Below, in pieces: positions 58,613 to 64,000 of a stretch of 64,000 nt of DNA (position 1 is its first letter; each line of letters begins with the position of its first letter). Under the pieces are notes generated by a model. It was not told the origin of the DNA. It worked only from the letters and a program-made list of their open reading frames with translations, and ran no database searches. This DNA is from VAZQ01 sp035293945 (GTDB lineage: Bacteria; Pseudomonadota; Alphaproteobacteria; Rhizobiales; Xanthobacteraceae): the NCBI GenBank assembly GCA_035293945.1, contig DATGLV010000011.1, forward strand, positions 434,001 through 498,000, written 5' to 3'. The translations under genes and the position numbers were made by a program.

Positions 58613-59617
58613 TCAATCCGTTACTTGCGTCACGCCCGGCAAGATCAGGCGATCGACGTCAAGCCCCGGCGAGACGTCGCCCAACTCCTGCAATGCCGCG
58701 AGCGTCGCGTTCATCCTTTGCCGCGACACCTTGCCATCCGCATCGAAGAAGTTGCGGCCCATCAGGAAGTCGTAGGCCTTGGCGACGTCCTCAAGTTTCT
58801 GGTGCGTCGCCTCTACCATGAGATCGATCGCGCCCTGACGGTTATGCGGATCGAGAAGCCAAGCCATGGTCCGATTGTGCACCGCGATCAGCCGATCGAG
58901 AAGGCCTCTATGCGCCTGCGCCCAGGTTCGGTTGACGACCGCCCCGGTGAACGGCAGCTCGGGGGTGTAGTCGATGCTCAGGCCAAGCGTACGAAAGCCC
59001 GCGGAATCGGCGAAGAAGCTGAATGGTGGCAGCAGGATCGTGGCATCGACCGCGCCGGCCTCGAGCGCTGAGAAGCGGGCCGATGTGGCGCCCGCAAACA
59101 AGATCTGCGCGTCCGCCATTTTGAGCCCATTGGCGGTGAGCATCCGCTCGACATAGAGGCGCGTGATCCCCTTCGGCCCATCCACCATGATGGATTTGCC
59201 CTTTAGGTCCTTGATGCTCGCGATGGTGGGCTTGGCGATGAGCGCATAAGGCGGCGAGACCATCTCGAGCCGCAGCACCGCGATCGGCGCTCCTTTGTCG
59301 ATCGCGTAGATCGGATCGACGATGCCGGTCGACAGCGCAGCATCAAGCGAGCCCGCGGCGAGCTGCTGCACCAGCGCGTTGGAGGACAGCGTGAAAACCG
59401 TCGAAAGCTTGATGTCCTGCGCCGCGTAGAAGCCTTGCTTCAAGCCCACATAGATCGGCCAATGGGTGGCGGACACCGCGCCGACCAGACCGATGGTGAT
59501 GGTCTCGGCCTGTGCGGGTGCGGCGAGCGGGCCGATCACGGCCAGCAACGCGAGCGTGCGCAGCCATCGCCCGAGGCGGATACGCAGCGAAAACGGGCTG
59601 TTGGGCGCGGGCTTCAT
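58613..59617 (-). CDS. NMT1/SsuA-type ABC transporter binding protein
   Basis: A 334-residue periplasmic binding protein of the NrtA/SsuA/TauA type. The signal peptide is LRTLALLAVIGPLAAPAQAE. Mature landmarks are ITIGLVGAVSATHWPIYVGL, KQGFYAAQDIKLSTVFTLSS, SIKDLKGKSIMVDGPKG and the C-terminal HNRTMAWLLDPHNRQGAI. Such proteins feed ABC importers of sulphonates, nitrate, taurine or thiamine precursors. The permease and ATPase are not adjacent. It lies 44 bases upstream of the Bug gene on the same strand and may share its transcript. Confidence 0.88.
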   Translation of the reverse strand: MKPAPNSPFSLRIRLGRWLRTLALLAVIGPLAAPAQAETITIGLVGAVSATHWPIYVGLKQGFYAAQDIKLSTVFTLSSNALVQQLAAGSLDAALSTGIVDPIYAIDKGAPIAVLRLEMVSPPYALIAKPTIASIKDLKGKSIMVDGPKGITRLYVERMLTANGLKMADAQILFAGATSARFSALEAGAVDATILLPPFSFFADSAGFRTLGLSIDYTPELPFTGAVVNRTWAQAHRGLLDRLIAVHNRTMAWLLDPHNRQGAIDLMVEATHQKLEDVAKAYDFLMGRNFFDADGKVSRQRMNATLAALQELGDVSPGLDVDRLILPGVTQVTD

Positions 59618-59712
59618 GCAAGGACCCTCCGGCTGAGCAAGCTAGCGGGACCGGAGGGGGATGTAAAATCTGTTGCGTGCTATGCTGCTTTGAGAAAGGG
59701 GGGGCAACCTCA

Positions 59713-60051
59713 ATGCTCGCCGAGATCGCAGACGAGACATCGCTTGAAGAGACGCTGTCCTATCGCAAGGACGTCACCGGCCTCGCTCACACTATATTCA
59801 TCTCGCCCAAGGGCAACACGCGGCACGCAGCTCGCATCAGGCTGGCGATCGACCCACCGCAGAGCGTCGACCCTCGGGGCAAGACGGCGTCGATCGCCAT
59901 TGCCGACGGCACGGTCGCGGCCGGCGATGTTCCGCCCGACCTCCTCGCGCAAGCGCGGCGCTTCATCGACGCGAATCGCGAAGTGCTGCTCGATTATTGG
60001 GAATATCGGATTGACACCGAGGCGTTGCGCCGGCGCTTGAAGCGGGTGTGA
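59713..60051 (+). CDS. Small soluble protein of unknown function
   Basis: A 112-residue protein: EIADETSLEETLSYRKDVTG, then GLAHTIFISPKGNTRHAARI, IADGTVAAGDVPPDLLAQAR and RFIDANREVLLDYWEYRIDT. The C-terminal NREVLLDYWEYRIDT pattern resembles DUF4160-like small proteins, but the family is not certain. The gene starts at an ATG after a G-rich stretch. It is on the opposite strand from its neighbours, with no operon. Confidence 0.6.
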   Translation: MLAEIADETSLEETLSYRKDVTGLAHTIFISPKGNTRHAARIRLAIDPPQSVDPRGKTASIAIADGTVAAGDVPPDLLAQARRFIDANREVLLDYWEYRIDTEALRRRLKRV

Positions 60052-60258
60052 GGCGCGCCTCAGCGCTGGCAGACGGCAAAATCTTCAAGGAAGACAGAAA
60101 CTCGCTTCTGATAGCTCCTGCTCCGCCACCACATAAACCGACCGGCCTGCGGCTCATTGGAACCGCAGGCCGGGCTTGGCCGCGTGGATTATCCGTCGCC
60201 GATTACTGAGGCACCACTATCGGCGGCAGGGCAGTCCCGGCCGATCGCAATCGCAGGA

Positions 60259-60912
60259 TCAGTTCGCCTTGCCGGTGTCCTTGTTGCTCTTGTCGGCAGG
60301 AGCTCCTGAGGTTTGCGCGGATTGGCCCGTAGCGCTTGTGCCCGCAGGTTTGGCCGCCTTGGCGCCGTTCTTCAGGTCCTTGTCGGCCTTGACCACCTTC
60401 ACATCCGACTTCGCGGAGGTCGAAGCCGGTGCGGCAGGCTCGGTGCCAACGACGTTGGCTTCGGTCTTGACCGGCTTTGTGGTGGGCACCGTCTTGGTCC
60501 CGAGGATCGGTCTGCCGTTGTGCGCCACGATGGTGTGGTGACCATGATGATGCATGACCTTGGCACTGCTCGCGGTCTTCTCAGGATGCGTCCAGGTGAA
60601 CGGCCCGAATGGCCAAGCCTGCTCATGGGACTTCACCACCTTCACCGTCCTCACACGGCTCTTGCCGTTGTGAGCGATCACGTGAGGCGCGTGGCGGTGC
60701 ACGACCTCGGCCTTCTTGCTCTTGCTGGAAGTGCCCGCCGCAGGCTTGCTGATGCTGGTGGTCGACGCTCCCGGCGTGGAAGCGGTGGCGGCCGCGGGCG
60801 CGGCTGCGCTATTGGCCGGCGCGGCCGGGGTGGAGCTCGCAGCATCAGCGGCCAGCGCCGGGGCCGCGAACATGGTGGTCGCGATCAACGCGATGGCGAG
60901 TTTCGCAGTCAT
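60259..60912 (-). CDS. Exported Ala/Lys/Ser-rich protein
   Basis: A 217-residue protein with a signal peptide (KLAIALIATTMFAAPALAAD). The mature part is Ala/Ser/Thr/Pro-rich, with a His-rich centre: VVHRHAPHVIAHNGKSRV, then AWPFGPFTWTHPE and VMHHHGHHTIVAHNGRP. The HAPHVIAHNGKSRV and HHTIVAHNGRPILG parts are two versions of the same 10-residue unit. The C-terminal third is Lys- and Ala-rich. It looks disordered, perhaps metal-binding or cell-envelope related. An AAAGGA ribosome site precedes the ATG at 60912. Confidence 0.7.
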   Translation of the reverse strand: MTAKLAIALIATTMFAAPALAADAASSTPAAPANSAAAPAAATASTPGASTTSISKPAAGTSSKSKKAEVVHRHAPHVIAHNGKSRVRTVKVVKSHEQAWPFGPFTWTHPEKTASSAKVMHHHGHHTIVAHNGRPILGTKTVPTTKPVKTEANVVGTEPAAPASTSAKSDVKVVKADKDLKNGAKAAKPAGTSATGQSAQTSGAPADKSNKDTGKAN

Positions 60913-61097
60913 GGATGTTTCCTTTGGAAGGGTCCGCGCGATCCAGTGCGGACGGATTTGGATGACCGGCCCAACGCCGATCGTGGAGCGGATTGTGCGG
61001 GAAGCGCGCTGAACCGGCTCTGAAATGCCGCGACACGCGCCGTTCATCGCGATGAACGCGCGCTGTCGGCGCTCGTTATCCGTCGTTCAGGTGAGCT

Positions 61098-61454
61098 TCA
61101 GGTCGCCCCCGGAGCGTTCGCGGTTGCTGTCGCCGCCGCCTCGGTCTCTGCCATCAGCCAAGCGTTATACGCTGGATCGACATGCAAGACCGGCAGCACC
61201 AGCAGTGCCGGCACCGTATAGGGGTGGCTTGCCTTGACGGCCCCAGAGACGCGCTCGGCAAGCGAGGCGCGCGTCTTGATGATCATCACCACTTCTTCGC
61301 CGCGCTCGATGGCGCCTTGCCACCAATAATGCGAGACCATATGCGGCACGATATTGACGCAGGCTGCGAGCCGCGCTTCGACGATCGCGCGCCCTGCCCG
61401 CTCCGCCTCGACAATCGAGGGATAGGTCGTATACACGAGTACCGCGCGTTCCAT
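61098..61454 (-). CDS. cutA: CutA divalent-cation tolerance protein
   Basis: A 118-residue CutA trimer-forming protein of the PII-like ferredoxin fold. Family marks are VLVYTTYPSIVEAERAGRAI, then LAACVNIVPHMVSHYWWQGA, EEVVMIIKTRASLAERVSG and KASHPYTVPALLVLPV. CutA is linked to copper and divalent-metal tolerance, but its mechanism is unsettled. The ATG at 61454 starts the family sequence; an ATG five codons earlier is possible. It is divergent from nadK across about 60 bases. Confidence 0.93.
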   Translation of the reverse strand: MERAVLVYTTYPSIVEAERAGRAIVEARLAACVNIVPHMVSHYWWQGAIERGEEVVMIIKTRASLAERVSGAVKASHPYTVPALLVLPVLHVDPAYNAWLMAETEAAATATANAPGAT

Positions 61455-61516
61455 TTCGCCGCGTTCCATTCGGCCTTGCCTCAGTCCCGAGCCGATCGCC
61501 CGGCGGGAGATCCATC

Positions 61517-62308
61517 GTGAAGCGAGTAGCCCCTCTCCGCCAGACGTTCGAGCGCATCGCTTTTGTGGCGAGCCCGATCGCCGAGGCAGAGGAGGCGGAG
61601 GCGCGGCTCGCCAAGAGCTACGGCAATGTAGCGCCCGAGGTGGCCGACGTCATCGTCGCGCTCGGCGGCGACGGCTTCATGCTGCAGACCCTGCACCGCT
61701 TCATGCGCGCCGGCAAGCCGATCTACGGCATGCATCGCGGCACGGTCGGCTTCCTGATGAACGAATACCACGAGGAGCGCCTGCGCGAGCGGCTGGCGGC
61801 CGCGCAGTCGACCGCCATCCACCCGCTGTTGATGCATGCATACGCCAGCGATGGTACCGCCCGCGAATTTCATGCCTTCAACGAGGTGTCGCTGTTCCGT
61901 CAGACCTACCAGGCGGCACGTCTGCGCATCCTGGTCGACGGCGAGGAACGTCTGGCCGAGCTCGTCGCCGACGGGGTGCTCTTGGCGACGCCGGCGGGCT
62001 CGACCGCCTACAATCTCTCCGCCCAGGGACCGATCATTCCGATCAACGCACAATTGCTGGCGCTGACCCCGATCAGTCCGTTCCGGCCGCGGCGTTGGCA
62101 CGGCGCCCTGTTGCCGGACGCCGCAGGGGTGCGGGTCGAGATCAAGGAGGCGGCCAAGCGCCCCGTGGCGGCGGTCGCCGACCACGATGAGGTGCGCAAC
62201 GTGCTCGCGGTCGATATCAAGATGGACCATGGCTTCGCCATGAACCTCTTGTTCGATCCGGGCCACAGCCTCGACGAGCGGATCGTGCGCGAGCAGTTCG
62301 GGTTTTGA
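61517..62308 (+). CDS. nadK: NAD kinase
   Basis: A 263-residue NAD kinase, which makes NADP from NAD and ATP. Signatures are the GGDG motif (VIVALGGDGFMLQTLH), the NE/S segment (FNEVSLFRQ), and the phosphate/NAD site TPAGSTAYNLSAQGPIIP. The C-terminal beta-sandwich ends in LDERIVREQFGF, as in alphaproteobacterial NadK. The length is normal. Both NAD kinase and CutA are housekeeping genes, so this part of the window is core chromosome. Confidence 0.95.
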   Translation: MKRVAPLRQTFERIAFVASPIAEAEEAEARLAKSYGNVAPEVADVIVALGGDGFMLQTLHRFMRAGKPIYGMHRGTVGFLMNEYHEERLRERLAAAQSTAIHPLLMHAYASDGTAREFHAFNEVSLFRQTYQAARLRILVDGEERLAELVADGVLLATPAGSTAYNLSAQGPIIPINAQLLALTPISPFRPRRWHGALLPDAAGVRVEIKEAAKRPVAAVADHDEVRNVLAVDIKMDHGFAMNLLFDPGHSLDERIVREQFGF

Positions 62309-62501
62309 GTCCCGGAACGTAGGGCGGATCAGCGCGGTAGGGCGGATTAGGCGCGCTCGACAATCTCTCCGCATATGGCGAGGTATGCGCGCCGTAATCC
62401 GCCGATGCCGCGTGGGCGCGGCCGGGTTACGCGCCACGCGAGGCCTTTGGGTGGAACCGCCTCGCTGACGCGCAACCCGCCCTACTCTACCCTACCTCGT
62501 C

Positions 62502-64000
62502 TCAATTCGCCGCCAGCGCCTTGGTGATGTCGGCGATCTTGGCGGTGGTGCCGTGGCCGCCGGCAACGATAGTGGGCCTGATGCCGAACTTGCGTATCGC
62601 ATCACCCACCGCGATGGTCGCGGCCGAGCGCTCGATCTCCCCACGCGGTGAGATCAGGTCGGTGACATAAAGCACGTTCGGCTTGACCACATAGCCGAGG
62701 ATGAAGCCTTGGACGTGCGGATTGACGATATTGTAGAGGCGAATCTCGTCAGTCTCGTCCTTCAGGGTGACCTCGTCCTTGACCTCGATAATGTTGGCGG
62801 CCGCGGGCTTCTTCTGCAGTTCGTCGGGAACGAGCGTGCGCTGGGCCGCCACGTCCTGCTCGAAATAGGCCTTGTCGGGAGCCGGCACGATGATCGACGC
62901 GCCCTCCGCCACAAAGGTGCGCATGCCGCCGGTATGGTCCATGTGGTGATGAGTCAGCACCAGGTACTTGATCGGCTTGCCCGGATATTTGGCCTTGGCG
63001 GCATCAATGGTCCAGCGCGACTGCAGCTCGCCGTAGGGCGCATCGAAGATCACCAGATAGTCCTTCATGGCGACGATCAGGTTATTGGCGGTGCCGCCTT
63101 CCACGTGCTGCACATTGGGGGCGAGCTCGACGAGCTTGAGGCCGCCGCCATTCGGATAGATGACGTTGTCGCTGTCGAGGAAGCGCGTCAGGAACAAGCG
63201 GCGCAGCACCCATTGATAGGGCACGTTGCCGGTGGCGGGCGGCGGCGCGACCGCTTTCACGGCGTCCGGCACCGCGAAGGCCTCATCTCCGATCGTCGGG
63301 TTGGCGGCGACATCGCGATAGTTGAGCTTGGCCACCTCGACGCCGTTAATCTGATAGGACAATGTCTCGGCGAGCTTGGCGCTGCCCACCGTCTTCCAAT
63401 CAGCGAGCACCAGATCGTAGTTCGAATCGCCGTGGATATTGTCGTCATCGCGCGTGCGGATGGCGGCCGGCAGATGCGTGTCGCGATCGAACAGGATCGT
63501 GAACTTGGTGCCCTTGTCAGTGAACGAGACCGCGGGCAGCGAGACTTTGCCGAGCGGCTGCGGATCGAGCGGAAGCACGTTGCTCGGATCATTCATGGCG
63601 TCGAGCAGGAGCTGCGGGGAGGCGCGCTCGAGCTCGCGTAAGAGCGCGGCCACGCGAATGCGCGACATCGGCTGGGCGCCCTTCTCATCCGTCACCACGC
63701 CGAAGGACGGGAAAACGGTCTCGGTATATTTGAGCCTGACGGGTTCGGGATATTTCTGGTCGCGGTCCCAATCGGTCTTGGAAATGCCCTTGGCGACGTC
63801 CCAGGTGATGGCGAAAGTGGCATCGCCGAGGAAGCGCGGCTCGCCGCCGGCCGCGTAGGATTGGCCCGGCTCCCAGAATTTGGCATCGCCCTTGATGGCG
63901 AGTCCCTTCAACGAGCGCAACGCGTCGGCGCCCCCTTCCGCAGCCACGGCCTGCCGGATGAGATCGCCCGGATTGTTCTGCGCGAACGCAAGCGGCGTGA
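62502..64000 (-). CDS. Exported metallo-beta-lactamase-fold hydrolase (cut by window end)
   Basis: The frame is open from the last complete codon at 63998 down to TGA at 62502-62504; the N-terminus lies beyond the window. The visible start TPLAFAQNNPGD looks like the end of a signal peptide. The first 240 residues or so form an extra lipoprotein-like or beta domain. The metallo-beta-lactamase fold follows, with THHHMDHTGG as the H-x-H-x-D-H zinc motif near residue 345, and further zinc ligands in NPHVQG and GGHGTT. The length (about 500) and the N-terminal domain match a group of periplasmic MBL proteins in Bradyrhizobium. The substrate is unknown. Confidence 0.85.
   Translation of the reverse strand, partial: TPLAFAQNNPGDLIRQAVAAEGGADALRSLKGLAIKGDAKFWEPGQSYAAGGEPRFLGDATFAITWDVAKGISKTDWDRDQKYPEPVRLKYTETVFPSFGVVTDEKGAQPMSRIRVAALLRELERASPQLLLDAMNDPSNVLPLDPQPLGKVSLPAVSFTDKGTKFTILFDRDTHLPAAIRTRDDDNIHGDSNYDLVLADWKTVGSAKLAETLSYQINGVEVAKLNYRDVAANPTIGDEAFAVPDAVKAVAPPPATGNVPYQWVLRRLFLTRFLDSDNVIYPNGGGLKLVELAPNVQHVEGGTANNLIVAMKDYLVIFDAPYGELQSRWTIDAAKAKYPGKPIKYLVLTHHHMDHTGGMRTFVAEGASIIVPAPDKAYFEQDVAAQRTLVPDELQKKPAAANIIEVKDEVTLKDETDEIRLYNIVNPHVQGFILGYVVKPNVLYVTDLISPRGEIERSAATIAVGDAIRKFGIRPTIVAGGHGTTAKIADITKALAAN

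Noticed and set aside
1..64000. CRISPR arrays, insertion sequences, prophage
   Set aside because: No regularly spaced repeats, transposases, integrases or phage structural genes were seen. The lone helix-turn-helix gene at 38.1 kb is not enough.

Overview
This window looks like a chromosomal segment of a GC-rich alphaproteobacterium of the order Hyphomicrobiales (Rhizobiales), close to the Bradyrhizobium/Rhodopseudomonas/Xanthobacteraceae group. The evidence is the gene content: DUF6894, DUF1236 and DUF1328 proteins, a YciE/YciF ferroxidase, many tripartite-transporter (Bug) binding proteins, a globin-coupled chemoreceptor, and rlmB close to tRNA-Tyr and tRNA-Gly. It is also the promoter type: many sites match GGAAC-N16/17-CGTT, the known consensus of the alphaproteobacterial general stress sigma factor EcfG. 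No plasmid, phage, integrase, transposase or CRISPR array was seen.

Region 1 (1-24.8 kb) is a stress-response neighbourhood. It begins with the tail of a CgeB-like glycosyltransferase and a two-gene dehydrogenase operon. It continues with a Gly-rich exported protein, topoisomerase IB, a stand-alone CheB esterase, DUF6894 and Crp/Fnr proteins, an ATP-dependent DNA ligase, a flavin-type general stress protein, FdhD, DUF1328, YciF and BrkB/YihY proteins. It then holds a ComA-like/MmgE operon, an orphan nuoB, and a cytochrome c gene followed by a haem-containing beta-propeller gene. Twelve of the 13 exact EcfG-type promoters found lie here, so most of these small genes and the nuoB/cytochrome module are probably induced together under stress. 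PhyR, NepR and EcfG themselves are not in the window.

Region 2 (24.8-38 kb) is mixed. It has a frameshifted SnoaL-like gene, a DHA2 drug exporter, a Tat-exported hemerythrin, tRNA-Gly(TCC) and tRNA-Tyr(GTA), several small exported proteins, rlmB, an MHS-type MFS transporter, a globin-coupled methyl-accepting protein, a Bug binding protein and a second frameshifted gene.

Region 3 (38-53.6 kb) is sparse and accessory in character. It has long gene-poor gaps, gene remnants (a pentapeptide-repeat fragment, an HWE-kinase fragment) and orphan terminators. Its genes include a beta-helix protein, a receiver/pseudo-receiver pair, a glycosyltransferase, tRNA-Thr(TGT), two VPLPA/PEP-CTERM-like surface proteins, a long repeat-rich exported protein and an AraC regulator.

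Region 4 (53.6-64 kb) is metabolic: an SRPBCC protein, an Asp/Glu racemase-family protein, DUF3455, an SMP-30 lactonase, a cupin, two orphan periplasmic binding proteins, cutA, nadK and a metallo-beta-lactamase-fold hydrolase cut by the window end.

Main limits: all identifications come from reading motifs, without database searches. Some starts are inferred from ribosome binding sites. Both frameshifts could be sequencing errors.
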